From Conexibacter stalactiti (GTDB lineage Bacteria > Actinomycetota > Thermoleophilia > Solirubrobacterales > Solirubrobacteraceae), in the NCBI RefSeq assembly GCF_035967765.1, contig NZ_JAYWIT010000002.1: DNA of 64,000 nt; one strand, given 5' to 3'. The notes under the pieces were generated by a model, which was not told the origin of the DNA, ran no database searches, and saw nothing but the letters and a program-made list of their open reading frames with translations. Shown here piece by piece: positions 16,695-25,482 of the stretch. The first letter of the stretch is position 1; every line of letters begins with the position of its first letter. A program made the position numbers and the translations under genes.

Positions 16695-18806
16695 GTGGCA
16701 TATCGCATCGGCATCGACATCGGTGGAACCTTCACCGACTTCGTCATCGCAAAGGACGACGGCGAGCTGTTCCTGTGGAAAGAAGACTCCACGCCCGACG
16801 ACCCCGCGCGTGCGGTGCTCGTCGGGCTCGCGGCAGTGGCTGACGAACTGAACACCGACGCTGGTCGGCTGTTGGCGGACACGGAGCTGTTCGTGCATGG
16901 GACCACCGTGGCTACCAACATGCTGATCCAGCGCAACGGACCTACCCTCGGGCTGCTCTGCACGGAGGGATTCCGCGACGTCCTCTACTCCCGGGACGGC
17001 TACAAGCCAGAGCGGTTCAACTTGCACCTCGAGCGCCCGAAGGAGCTCGTCGACCGTTGGCTTCGCGTCGGGGTGCCAGAGCGGTACGATGCGCATGGAA
17101 ACGAGGTCGTCGCGCTCGACGAGGAAGCCGTCCGCGTTGCCGCCGCGAAGTTCCGTCGGGCTGGCGTCACCTCGATCGCCGTAGCGTTCCTCTGGTCGAT
17201 GTTCTATCCCGACCACGAGAGACGGGCAGCGGAGATCCTCCGGCAGGAACTCCCAGACGTGCACATCGTCTGCTCCAGCGACGTGCTCCCAGAAATCCGG
17301 GAGTGGGAGCGCACGTCGGCGGCGGCGATGAGCGCCTACATCCTCCCGCGCATCCACGACTATCTCGGACGGCTGGCGGACCAGCTCGTCGAGACAGGGC
17401 TCAGAGCGACGCCGCTCATCATGCAGATCAATGGAGGGTGCGCGCGAATCCCCGACATCCTGCGCGTCCCAGTGAACATTCTTCACTCTGGTCCGGCGGC
17501 GGCACCGGCTGCGGCGCAGCACTTCACGAACACAGTCGGCGACGACCTGATCATCGTCGACATGGGCGGCACGAGCCTTGACGTCTGCATGATCCGGGAG
17601 GGCCGCCCGGCGATGAGTCGCGAAATCCAGGTCGAGGATCAGCCGATCGGGGTGTCTGCCGTCGACGTGCACTCGATCGGCGCCGGTGGCGGATCGATCG
17701 GGTGGATTGACGGCGGCGGCGTCCTGCGGGTCGGTCCCCGAAGCGCAGGTTCGCTTCCAGGTCCCGCCTGCTACGACCGCGGCGGTGTCGAGCCGACGGT
17801 CACAGATGCCAACGTCGTGCTGGGCTACATCCAGCCCGATGCGTTCCTCGGTGGCCGCCGGCAGCTGCGCGACGATCTGTCGGCTGCGGCGGTGGGCGAG
17901 CACGTTGGTGACGGCCTTGAACTCAGTCCCGTCGACGCGGCCGCGGGGATCATCCGGGTCGTCAACGCCAACATGGTCGGGGCGATCCGTGCCATGTCGG
18001 TGGATCGTGGGGTAGATCCACGAGGCTTCACGCTCGTCTGCGGTGGCGGCGCGGGCGGTTTGCACGCCGCAGAGCTCGCGCGTGCGCTCGGCATGACACG
18101 CGTCTTCGTCCCTGTCCAGGCATCCGTCCTCTGTTCGTTCGGCATGACGGTCACTGACGTGCGTCACGACTATGTCGCGGCGATGCACGGCACGACGAGC
18201 GAACTGGACCTCGCGAAACTCAACGCGCTCTTTGAGAATCTTGAGAGTTCCGGTGGGTGCGCGCTGCAAGAAGAGGGGTTCGCGCCAGAGCGGATCCGCC
18301 TGGAGCGCAGCGTCGACGCTCGCTATCCCGGTCAGGTTCACGAGATCACGGTGCCCGTTCCCGACGATGCCGTGCTCACACGTGAGTCGATCGCAGCGCT
18401 CGAGGCGACGTTTCACGAACAGCACCGGGCACAGTTTGCGTACGACCGGCCAGGATTGCCGGTGGAATGCCTGCACTGGCGCGTCGCCGCGGTAGGGGAG
18501 AGCGTCGTCGAGCCGGCGCCTTTCCCAGTTGCATGCCGTCCAGAGGCGATCGTGCCGACCGGTGAGACGCTCGCATACTCACCTGATGCAAGAGAGATGC
18601 GTCCGACGGCCGTCTTCGAAATGGACCAGCTCGCCATCGGCACGACGATTGCCGGTCCCGCGATCATCGTCGCTCCGACGACGACCGTGGTGATCCACGC
18701 TGGCGATACGGCGTCCCGGACCGCTCGCGACGGGGTGCTGATCGAAGTGGCTCAGCGGACGATGGCCGCGAAGGTCGCCGTCGTGGAGGACCGCGAGTCG
18801 GTGTGA
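16695..18806 (+). CDS. N-methylhydantoinase A/5-oxoprolinase (HyuA) family subunit, second copy
   Basis: A 703-residue HyuA starting at GTG 16695, 12 bp after hyuB, with a short purine-rich site upstream; the two are clearly an operon. The phosphate-loop IGIDIGGTFTDF is at residues 5-16, and the second nucleotide motif VDMGGTSLDV lies near residues 289-298. It is strongly similar along its whole length to the product of 523-2649 but lacks that protein's internal insert. It is the ATP-hydrolysing partner of HyuB. Two complete HyuA paralogues about 16 kb apart, flanking the tetronate-type genes, suggest either a cluster duplication or two related substrates. A sugar-type ABC importer follows downstream. 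Confidence 0.92.
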   Translation: MAYRIGIDIGGTFTDFVIAKDDGELFLWKEDSTPDDPARAVLVGLAAVADELNTDAGRLLADTELFVHGTTVATNMLIQRNGPTLGLLCTEGFRDVLYSRDGYKPERFNLHLERPKELVDRWLRVGVPERYDAHGNEVVALDEEAVRVAAAKFRRAGVTSIAVAFLWSMFYPDHERRAAEILRQELPDVHIVCSSDVLPEIREWERTSAAAMSAYILPRIHDYLGRLADQLVETGLRATPLIMQINGGCARIPDILRVPVNILHSGPAAAPAAAQHFTNTVGDDLIIVDMGGTSLDVCMIREGRPAMSREIQVEDQPIGVSAVDVHSIGAGGGSIGWIDGGGVLRVGPRSAGSLPGPACYDRGGVEPTVTDANVVLGYIQPDAFLGGRRQLRDDLSAAAVGEHVGDGLELSPVDAAAGIIRVVNANMVGAIRAMSVDRGVDPRGFTLVCGGGAGGLHAAELARALGMTRVFVPVQASVLCSFGMTVTDVRHDYVAAMHGTTSELDLAKLNALFENLESSGGCALQEEGFAPERIRLERSVDARYPGQVHEITVPVPDDAVLTRESIAALEATFHEQHRAQFAYDRPGLPVECLHWRVAAVGESVVEPAPFPVACRPEAIVPTGETLAYSPDAREMRPTAVFEMDQLAIGTTIAGPAIIVAPTTTVVIHAGDTASRTARDGVLIEVAQRTMAAKVAVVEDRESV

Positions 18807-18868
18807 CCGATCGGCTGTGTGACGCGGCGACGACCGCCAGCCGAGCAGCGGCTTTTGGGCTGTCGGTA

Positions 18869-18886
18869 GGCGGCCGCGGGGCCGCC
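18869..18886. terminator. Hairpin after the hyuA gene
   Basis: GGCGGCC (18869-18875) pairs with GGCCGCC (18880-18886) around a GCGG loop, 63 bp past the hyuA stop. No T-tract is present, so this is a weak call. Confidence 0.3.
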
Positions 18887-19242
18887 GGCAGCGATCCCCC
18901 GTCGAACATTCGGATGCGTGCTCCGCACGCAATGTTCTGCCTCGCACGAGCGCCGAAAGCGCCGCCTGCGTCAGCGAAGCGGTCGCCGGCGGCGCCGCGC
19001 CTGTTCGTCGTAGCTCAGGCAGCTGAGCGCAGCGAGAGGATCGGCGCGCTTGTCAGACCCTCGGCGACGGGGGTCGACTTGCGACAGGATGCGCCTGCTG
19101 ACAGCGAACGTCCGTGCGTCGTCTCGGGCGCACCCTCCCACCGCGCGGTGATTCGCGACATTCGCGACGTCGCATCTTCATCGATGCTGAAGCCCCGGCA
19201 CGCTGCCGTTCACGGCCACCCGGCGGTTCCGAAGGGCTATCC

Positions 19243-19252
19243 CCGCATACAG
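19243..19252. promoter_or_regulatory. PucR-site-like half motif before the ABC importer
   Basis: CCGCATACAG matches nine of ten bases of CCGGATACAG in the palindrome at 10035-10052. It is also bracketed by a small CCCC/GGGG repeat. It could bring the importer under the island's regulator. Confidence 0.3.
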
Positions 19253-19354
19253 GGGCCGGCTAGCGATTCGTGCATTGGTCGCATCGCGTTCACATCTCGG
19301 TCGGGTGAAACTCGCGTCGTCATCATCATTGGTTCGCCGTGGACAGGAGCAAGC

Positions 19355-20548
19355 GTGGACACTGGAAGGCGTAACAAGAGAGACTCCGCCGTTCTGCGCA
19401 GACAGAACGGCAACAGGTCGCTGGGCGTCGCGTGCCGTGTGCTTGGCGCGACCGCCGCGACGGTACTCGCGTTTTCGTTCGCTGCGTGTGGCGACAGCGG
19501 GACGGCGGGTTCTGACGCAACGACCTCTGCAGGCGGAGGCGACGAAGTTTCCGGGAAGGTCTACTACCTGACGCCCGGACCTGCGCAGGCTGAGCGCTAC
19601 CTCAACATCGACGCTCCGAACATGAAGGACGCGTTCGAGAAGCTCGCGCCGGGGATCGAGTTCCAGGCGCTCGACTCGCACAACTCGACCGCGACGCAGC
19701 TCGCACAGGCCGAGAACGCCATCTCGAATGGCGCAAGAGCGATCATTCTCTCTTCGGTTGATGGGAACCAGGCTGCGGCGATCCTCGCCAAGGCAGCGGC
19801 TGCCAGAGTGCCGGTGATCTCATACGCGCCGGAAGCGTTCGGCGGTCCGCTCTACGCTCGCGTGTCGGTGCCCTTCGTCCAGATCGGCCAAGATCAAGCC
19901 AGATACTTCGTAGAGCACCTCCCGAGAACCGAAGGACCGGTTCGGCTGGCGCTGATGTACGGCGACCCGGCCCAGGACTTCTACAAGGAGCTCAAGAAAG
20001 GCTTCGACGAGTACCTCGATCCGGTGATCGCGGATGGGAGAGTCAGTGTCGTCTGCAGAGGCGACGCCATCGACTGGGACCCCGCCAACGCGCAGCGAAA
20101 CATGGAGCAGTGCCTGACGAAGACCAACAACGGCGTCGACGCGGCGTTGGTGATGAATGACGGCACCGGGACCGGTGTGATGGCCGCCATCTCACGTGCC
20201 GGCGTGGCCGACAGAGTCAAGCTCTATGGAGGCTACGACGCGACGATCGAGGGAGTCCAGCGCGTGCTCGCCGGCAAGCAAGCCGCCGACATGACAGCGG
20301 ACTACGCGCTGATGGCCAGAACAGCCGCGGAGCTCGCGATCACAGGCATCAGAGGCGAAGAACCGCCGAGACCACCGATCAACGGTGTCTTCGACAGCAG
20401 ATTCTCGGACTCAGTGCCCGCCGCATATCTGCCGAACACGTTCGTGACCGCGGACAACGTGCAAGAGACGATCGTTGACACCGGCATCTACGACAAAGCC
20501 ACGATTTGCACGGGCGAGGCGCGCTCGTCGAGCTTCTGCAGACGCTGA
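19355..20548 (+). CDS. Sugar-type ABC transporter substrate-binding lipoprotein
   Basis: A 397-residue periplasmic-binding-protein fold protein. GTG 19355 is chosen from AGGAG at 19345-19349 and because it gives an N-terminal signal ending in a lipobox (FSFAAC, Cys45). The mature part begins GDSG and carries a Peripla_BP_4 (ribose/xylose type) layout: VYYLTPGPAQAERY, then AISNGARAIILSSVDGNQAA, then GGYDATIEGVQRVLAGK. It would sit outside the membrane and pass ligand to the permease encoded two genes later. Operon order is binding protein, ATPase, permease. Many arginines are AGA codons, unusual at this G+C. The ligand is probably the sugar-like substrate of the island. Confidence 0.9.
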   Translation: MDTGRRNKRDSAVLRRQNGNRSLGVACRVLGATAATVLAFSFAACGDSGTAGSDATTSAGGGDEVSGKVYYLTPGPAQAERYLNIDAPNMKDAFEKLAPGIEFQALDSHNSTATQLAQAENAISNGARAIILSSVDGNQAAAILAKAAAARVPVISYAPEAFGGPLYARVSVPFVQIGQDQARYFVEHLPRTEGPVRLALMYGDPAQDFYKELKKGFDEYLDPVIADGRVSVVCRGDAIDWDPANAQRNMEQCLTKTNNGVDAALVMNDGTGTGVMAAISRAGVADRVKLYGGYDATIEGVQRVLAGKQAADMTADYALMARTAAELAITGIRGEEPPRPPINGVFDSRFSDSVPAAYLPNTFVTADNVQETIVDTGIYDKATICTGEARSSSFCRR

Positions 20549-20552
20549 TCTC

Positions 20553-21308
20553 ATGACTCTTCTCGAAGTTCGCTCTGCGACCAAGCACTTCGGCGGCGTG
20601 ACCGCACTTGACGAGGTGTCGATCTCGGTGGATGCCGGAGAGGTCGTTGCGCTTGTCGGAGACAACGGGGCGGGGAAGTCGACGTTGGTGAAGACCATCG
20701 CCGGCTACCTCCCACCGGATCACGGAGAGATCCGGTGGCGAGGAGAGCCAGTGGATCTGCGCCATCCGACCGACGCAACGGCCCTCGGCATCGAAACGGT
20801 CTATCAGGACCTTGCTCTCTGCGACAACCTCGACACGGTCCAGAACCTCTTTCTGGGACGAGAGAAGGTCATGTATGGCCTCTTTGGTCGCCGTCTTGCT
20901 CGTGCCGAGATGGAGAAGCAAGCGCGCGCGGCACTCGACGGCCTCAACATCGTCACGCTCAAGAGCCTGCGGACTCCGATCGGCAAGCTTTCAGGCGGCC
21001 AGCGCCAGTCGGTGGCCGTCTGTCGGTCGATCCTGACGGATCCTCAGCTGGTGCTGCTGGATGAGCCGACCGCGGCCCTCGGCGTCGCGCAGCGGAGAGA
21101 GGTGCTCGATCTCATCCGTCGTGTACGTGACCAGAACCGGGGAGTGCTTCTCATTTCACATGACTTGGCAGACGTCAAAGAGGTGTCGGACCGTGTGGTC
21201 GTGCTCCGCCTTGGTCGTACCGTCGCAGAACTCGATGGTGCGAGCTGCACGCACGAAGAGCTGATCGCACACATCACCGGAGCAGCGACTGGGGGTGTCA
21301 GCTCGTGA
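20553..21308 (+). CDS. Sugar-type ABC transporter ATP-binding protein
   Basis: A 251-residue ATPase with a single nucleotide-binding domain. Walker A is GDNGAGKST, the signature is LSGGQ, Walker B is LVLLDEPTAAL, and the switch His is in LLISHD. ATG 20553 lies four bases after the stop of the binding-protein gene, so translation is likely coupled. Ribose-type ATPases are often double-domain proteins of about 500 residues; this is a single-domain form, as in the FrcA/XylG-short group, and would act as a homodimer. The next gene overlaps it by four bases (GTGA). Confidence 0.93.
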   Translation: MTLLEVRSATKHFGGVTALDEVSISVDAGEVVALVGDNGAGKSTLVKTIAGYLPPDHGEIRWRGEPVDLRHPTDATALGIETVYQDLALCDNLDTVQNLFLGREKVMYGLFGRRLARAEMEKQARAALDGLNIVTLKSLRTPIGKLSGGQRQSVAVCRSILTDPQLVLLDEPTAALGVAQRREVLDLIRRVRDQNRGVLLISHDLADVKEVSDRVVVLRLGRTVAELDGASCTHEELIAHITGAATGGVSS

Positions 21309-22465
21309 GACGGCGTGACCTGACCGAGAAACTGAGCGGCGAGTGGCGCCTCCTTCCCGTCCTGGCGACGTTGGCGCTGATCTGGCTGTTCTTCGCCACC
21401 CAGTCTGACGCGTTTCTCACTGCTCGCAACCTCTCGAATCTCTCACAGCAGATTGCCGTGACGGCGATCATCGCATTGGCGCTGGTGTTCGTCCTGATCT
21501 TGGCGGAGATCGACCTCTCGGTCGCCGTCTTGAGCGCGGTGTGCGGCGCGGTTACCGCAAAGCTGGTGGTGGAGTCAGGGATGCCCGCCGTACCGGCCAT
21601 CATCATCGGTGTCGCAGTCGGCACGGGAGTGGGAGCGATTCAAGGCGGAATCGTGACGACATTTGGCGCGCCGGCATTCATTGTGACGTTGGGCGGCTCG
21701 CTGGCTCTGCAAGGGGTTCTGCTTCAGGTGCTTCCTGCTGACACAGGAATCGTCCCGCTGTCGGACACGTCTCTTGCCGGGATCGCGAACGACTATCTCT
21801 CCGACGTGGTGGGGTATGCGCTCGCTGCCGTGCTTGCGGTGCTCGTCGCGGCGCTCCGGTGGCAGGGTTACCGGAGCCGAGTTCGGGAAGGGCTGCCGGC
21901 GGACCTTGGAAGGTCCGTGGGCGCGCCCGTGGCCGCCGTCCTGGTATTAGGTGTCGCTCTCGTCGCGATGTTCAACGCGTATCAGGGCGTGCCCGGTCCG
22001 ATCGCCATCCTGGCAGTCCTTCTTGTGGTGTTTTCGTATGTGACGACCCAAACGCGCTGGGGAACGCATCTCTACGCGATCGGTGGCAACGCAGAGGCCG
22101 CACGCCGTGCTGGCATTCATGTCAGTCGTGTCACGCTCACCGCATTCATGCTGGTCGGTGCGCTGGTGGCTGTGGGTGGAATCGTTGCTGCTTCCCGTCA
22201 GCTGGGCGTCTCGGCGCAGTCGGCCGACTCCACGCTCGTGCTGGAGGCGGTCGCGGCCGCGGTCATCGGCGGGGCGAGCCTCTTCGGCGGGCGAGGGTCA
22301 GTCTGGGCGGCGTTGTTCGGCGCGCTGATCATCGGATCGATCGCAAACGGACTGGCGCTGCTCAACGCGACGACCCAGGTTCGGTTGGAGGTCGAAGGCG
22401 GCATTCTGGTGGCGGCAGTCGTCATCGACGCCCTCATCGTGCGAGGACGGTTGCGGAGTCCGTAG
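21305..22465 (+). CDS. Sugar-type ABC transporter permease (BPD_transp_2)
   Basis: A 386-residue inner-membrane protein with about ten hydrophobic segments. GTG 21305 overlaps the ATPase stop by four bases. The cytoplasmic coupling loop GGNAEAARRAGIHVSR and the C-terminal AAAVIGGASLFGGRG are conserved in the XylH/RbsC permease family. It completes a three-gene importer. A central insert (about residues 185-210, charged) separates two membrane halves, as in XylH-type permeases. This supports a pentose or related polyol/sugar-acid ligand rather than an amino acid. Confidence 0.93.
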   Translation: MRRRDLTEKLSGEWRLLPVLATLALIWLFFATQSDAFLTARNLSNLSQQIAVTAIIALALVFVLILAEIDLSVAVLSAVCGAVTAKLVVESGMPAVPAIIIGVAVGTGVGAIQGGIVTTFGAPAFIVTLGGSLALQGVLLQVLPADTGIVPLSDTSLAGIANDYLSDVVGYALAAVLAVLVAALRWQGYRSRVREGLPADLGRSVGAPVAAVLVLGVALVAMFNAYQGVPGPIAILAVLLVVFSYVTTQTRWGTHLYAIGGNAEAARRAGIHVSRVTLTAFMLVGALVAVGGIVAASRQLGVSAQSADSTLVLEAVAAAVIGGASLFGGRGSVWAALFGALIIGSIANGLALLNATTQVRLEVEGGILVAAVVIDALIVRGRLRSP

Positions 22466-23447
22466 GGCGGTTCTCCTCGTGGCCTGATCCTCAGATCGTG
22501 GCGACGCGTGCGACGACGTGGGTGGGCTTAGCGTCTGCGTCGTCGCACGCCGCGGGCATACGGGGTTCATATTGATCGCAGCGCGCACCTAGGAGAGACT
22601 GCAGATATGTCGTCGATCGTGAGCATCCTGTATGCACGACATCAAGCAACGTGTGGGCTTTGTGGGAACTCGCGACACGAAGGGATCCCGCACGAGGCGG
22701 TTTCTCCCCAGGCGCAGCCTGACAAGGAAAGAGGTCGCCGCGACGCCGCAATTCGCGTCGTCGCCGATGCTCCGCGGCATCGTCCTTAGCGAACAACTGC
22801 TGGTGGCCTGACGCAGGGCGATACCGAGCACAAGCTGCGATCGCCTCGCGCCACGAAATTCTGCGTCGCCTTCGGCGGCGGCACCGTGCTATCGGCCGCA
22901 CGGTCTCGGGGTCGCCGCGAGAGTCTGCCGAGGTCGCGCACGATCCGTCTGCGCCTGACGATCGGCCGGACCCGGCCGAGCCGGCGCGCATGTCGTCGCG
23001 GTCCGCATGCGGGTCGGCGGCGAGACGGTGACGCAAAGCGTCCACCTCCGCGTCACGCGGGCGGCGTCGATCGCCTCACGGCGGTCGGACAGGACGAGCG
23101 CGAGCGGGCCCGCCCGGGAGAGACGTCGCCCGGGGGCCCGTGGGCAGCGCTGGAGACTAGTCGGCGGTCGCAGCGTGATCGGCGGCGCGCCGGCGACGAC
23201 CACCGTGCGGGCACTCGTCGCGTTTCATGTTCGGACGCCGTCGGTCGAGGCTTCCGTGTCGCCCTGCGCTGTGTGCCATCGCTCGGAGGCTGAGCGTCAT
23301 CACGACCGGATCGTCGATGCGGTGGGCTCGCCGCGGCGGGCGTGCGTGAGGGCCTCGGCGGCGCGGCGGCGTGCCTCCGGAACCGGCGGATCGGGTTGAG
23401 CGATCCGTCGGTCCGTGCGGTCGAGGTGCAGCGCCGACCGCAGCTCG
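22466..23447. other. Decayed intergenic region of about 980 bp
   Basis: No intact gene is supported here. Reading frames are arginine-rich shadows. One possible remnant is given separately at 22632-22811. A ribosome-site-like AGGAGAG precedes an ATG at 22607 that leads into the same remnant in another frame. The remainder (22812-23447) shows nothing I can identify. Confidence 0.45.
22632..22811 (+). pseudogene. Possible remnant of a Tm-1-like/UPF0261 ATP-binding protein
   Basis: From ATG 22632 the frame reads MHDIKQRVGFVGTRDTKG and later TRKEVAA. This resembles the N-terminal GTxDTKG motif of Tm-1-like ATP-binding proteins and their xSREEVAA segment, at much shorter spacing. The frame ends after 59 codons and nothing downstream continues the family. 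The match is short, so it may be chance. Confidence 0.25.
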
Positions 23448-24086
23448 CTATCTGGTGGAGCCGATCCCCGCCTGCCAGCGAGCAAATGAGACCACCTGGT
23501 AAGCAAGGAGTGCGAGCTGCGGCGCAGCTGCCGAAATGGGATCGGGGGCGGCGTCGCTACTCGCGGAAGAGTTGATGGTGACGCCGAGAGGTGTCGGCCA
23601 GCCGCGGAGGGCGTGAACCGTGGAGCGGACGGCGGCGAGCGTCGTGGCCGTCGCCTGCCAACCTGCAGCGCAGACGATGCAGCCCACTGCGCGGCCTTCA
23701 AGGTACGGACGAGGTTCGTCTCGCAGCTCCTCGGTGTAGTCGAGGGCGTTCTTGAGCAACCCGGAGGGGCCGCCGTGGAAGCCGGGGGTTGCGATCATCA
23801 GCCCGTCGCACTGGATGATGAGGTCGAGCATGCGCCTGGCTTGTGGAGTGAGTTCATGCTGTCCCGGCGCGTAGTGCGGCAGAGCGAGATCGACAGCCGA
23901 CAGAATCTCGGTCGTCGCACCAAGAGCTCTCGCTTCGCCGAGTGCCAGGCGCAACGCGCGCTCGGAGGAAGAGCCCGGTCTCGTAGTCCCCCCGAGGCCG
24001 AGGATCAATGGCGAGGTGCGGACGTCGTCGTTCGGATTCACCGATGCGCCGGGGTTCGCGCGCGATGGGGAAGCAGTAGAGGTCAT
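23448..24086 (-). CDS. NAD(P)H-dependent FMN reductase (flavodoxin fold)
   Basis: A 212-residue protein. ATG 24086 is chosen; a TTG 51 bp upstream is the only longer option. After about 25 variable residues comes the FMN phosphate-binding strand-loop ILGLGGTTRPGSSSERALR, and then ATPGFHGGPSGLLKNALDY, the flavodoxin-like SsuE/NADPH-FMN reductase signature. It would make reduced FMN for two-component oxygenases, and a luciferase-like oxygenase lies in the same island at 11910-13037. It is divergent from the RibB/RibA-like gene, suggesting joint control of flavin-related functions. Confidence 0.85.
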   Translation of the reverse strand: MTSTASPSRANPGASVNPNDDVRTSPLILGLGGTTRPGSSSERALRLALGEARALGATTEILSAVDLALPHYAPGQHELTPQARRMLDLIIQCDGLMIATPGFHGGPSGLLKNALDYTEELRDEPRPYLEGRAVGCIVCAAGWQATATTLAAVRSTVHALRGWPTPLGVTINSSASSDAAPDPISAAAPQLALLAYQVVSFARWQAGIGSTR

Positions 24087-24275
24087 AGGCGGATGGTGCT
24101 CCCGGATGGGGAGTGGGCCTACTGTGGGCTCGCACAAAGTGTGGAGATGCGTTCATCGCGGCCCTTCCGCGAGTCGGAGCGAAGGTCCGCATGCCATATC
24201 GCGGCACAGCACCGACGACGCTTCTTAGATGCGTGCCTGGCGTGGGTCCGATCGCGCTCGACGAGGATAGAGAGG

Positions 24276-25361
24276 ATGAGCGCACACGCGATCACGCGCG
24301 AAGCCAGCCTGGAGCGGGACACGTCCGCCGAGACTGCGGTCCGGCACGCGTTGCGAGATATCGCCCTTGGGAGGATGGTCGTCCTCGTGGACGATCTGTC
24401 ACCGGAGCACGGTAGTTGCCTGGTCATGGCCACCGAGTTCGTGACAGGCAAGCATGTGAACGCGATGACGCGGGAAGCCGGCGGCATGATTTGTCTCGCC
24501 CTGACCTCTGAGCGGTGTGAGCAGCTCGAGCTGAAGCCGATGGTCGGCAGGAACGAGAACGCCCGCGGCACGGCCTTCATGGCGACGATCGATGCACGTG
24601 AGGGAGTGACGACCGGCGCCTCAGCCGCAGATCAAGCTCACACGATGCTGGTTGCGATCGACCCTTCGAGCACGCGCAGCGACATCGTGATGGCCGGTTG
24701 CGTGCATCCACTCCGCGGCCGCCCTGGCGGCGTTCTCGAGCGTTGCGCGCATACCGAAGCGTCGATCGACTTGGTGCGACTGGCCGGCTGTCGACCGGCG
24801 GCAACCATCTGCGGCGTCCAGAATGACGATGGTGCGGTGGCGGGGATGCTGGAGTCCCGCGCGTACGCTAGGCGCCACGGCCTTCAGGTGGTGACGATCA
24901 CTGACGTCATCGCGTTGCGCCGGTTGCACGACCGTCGCATCCAGCGTGTCGTTTCGACGGCGATGCCGACGCGCTTCGGGACGTTCAGCGCAGTGGGCTA
25001 TCGCTCAGGGGACGGTGGTGAGCACCTCGCCTTGGTCAAAGGTCAGGTCGACGGCAAGGAGAGCGTCCTCGTCCACGTCCATCGGGCGTGCACCACCGGA
25101 GATGTGTTTCACGCGCGTGGCTGCACGTGTGGAGAACGGCTTGAGGCGGCAATGAGAAGCCTCGAAGCCGAGGGCGCCGGAGTGCTGATCTACTTGTCAT
25201 CGGACGCGCCCGCCGAGGCCCTGGTCGAGCAGGTCATCTCGGAGCTCGGGGTGGCCTCGACGCGTGTCACTCCCACGGCGGCACCGTCCGCCGGGGGATC
25301 GTGCGAGCACCTCGTCGCCGGCGGTGAACGCGAGCGGTGGCTCGATGCCGGCTCACGCTGA
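24276..25361 (+). CDS. RibB/RibA-like protein with altered catalytic loops
   Basis: A 361-residue protein starting at ATG 24276 (GAGGAT upstream). Residues 20-225 follow the 3,4-dihydroxybutanone-phosphate synthase (RibB) fold, including HTEASIDLVRLAG (159-171). The canonical acidic loop DDEDRENEGD is replaced by DDLSPEHGSC (39-48), and the usual Glu after the conserved Cys is Gly (CGV, 179-181). Residues 230-310 follow GTP cyclohydrolase II (RibA) with its three zinc cysteines kept (C272, C283, C285). The protein then departs from the family exactly where the RQEGRG active-site segment should come. Both activities are therefore doubtful. It may be a regulatory or neofunctionalised relative. 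Known RibBA-like proteins with lost activity exist in other lineages. Confidence 0.8.
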   Translation: MSAHAITREASLERDTSAETAVRHALRDIALGRMVVLVDDLSPEHGSCLVMATEFVTGKHVNAMTREAGGMICLALTSERCEQLELKPMVGRNENARGTAFMATIDAREGVTTGASAADQAHTMLVAIDPSSTRSDIVMAGCVHPLRGRPGGVLERCAHTEASIDLVRLAGCRPAATICGVQNDDGAVAGMLESRAYARRHGLQVVTITDVIALRRLHDRRIQRVVSTAMPTRFGTFSAVGYRSGDGGEHLALVKGQVDGKESVLVHVHRACTTGDVFHARGCTCGERLEAAMRSLEAEGAGVLIYLSSDAPAEALVEQVISELGVASTRVTPTAAPSAGGSCEHLVAGGERERWLDAGSR

Positions 25362-25482
25362 TCGGCACGGGAGCGTCGCAGGTAAGGCTTCCGGCGCGGC
25401 ATCCGCTGCGTCGGTGGGTGGGGCACCGTCACTCGAGGGCGCCGATCAAGGTAGCTGAGTGCCATAGTCCGGCGCGGTCGGA

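Larger units (their letters stand above)
18807..19354. other. Intergenic region: terminator-like hairpin and ABC promoter
   Basis: This 548-bp stretch has no convincing gene. GGCGGCC/GGCCGCC at 18869-18886 forms a hairpin just after hyuA. Near the far end, CCGCATACAG at 19243-19252 differs by one base from the core CCGGATACAG of the PucR-type palindrome and lies about 100 bp before the importer gene. Confidence 0.45.

Noticed and set aside
22886..23293. 135-residue plus-strand frame in the decayed spacer
   Set aside because: It is Arg-rich with no motif, lacks a ribosome site, and resembles random high-GC sequence.
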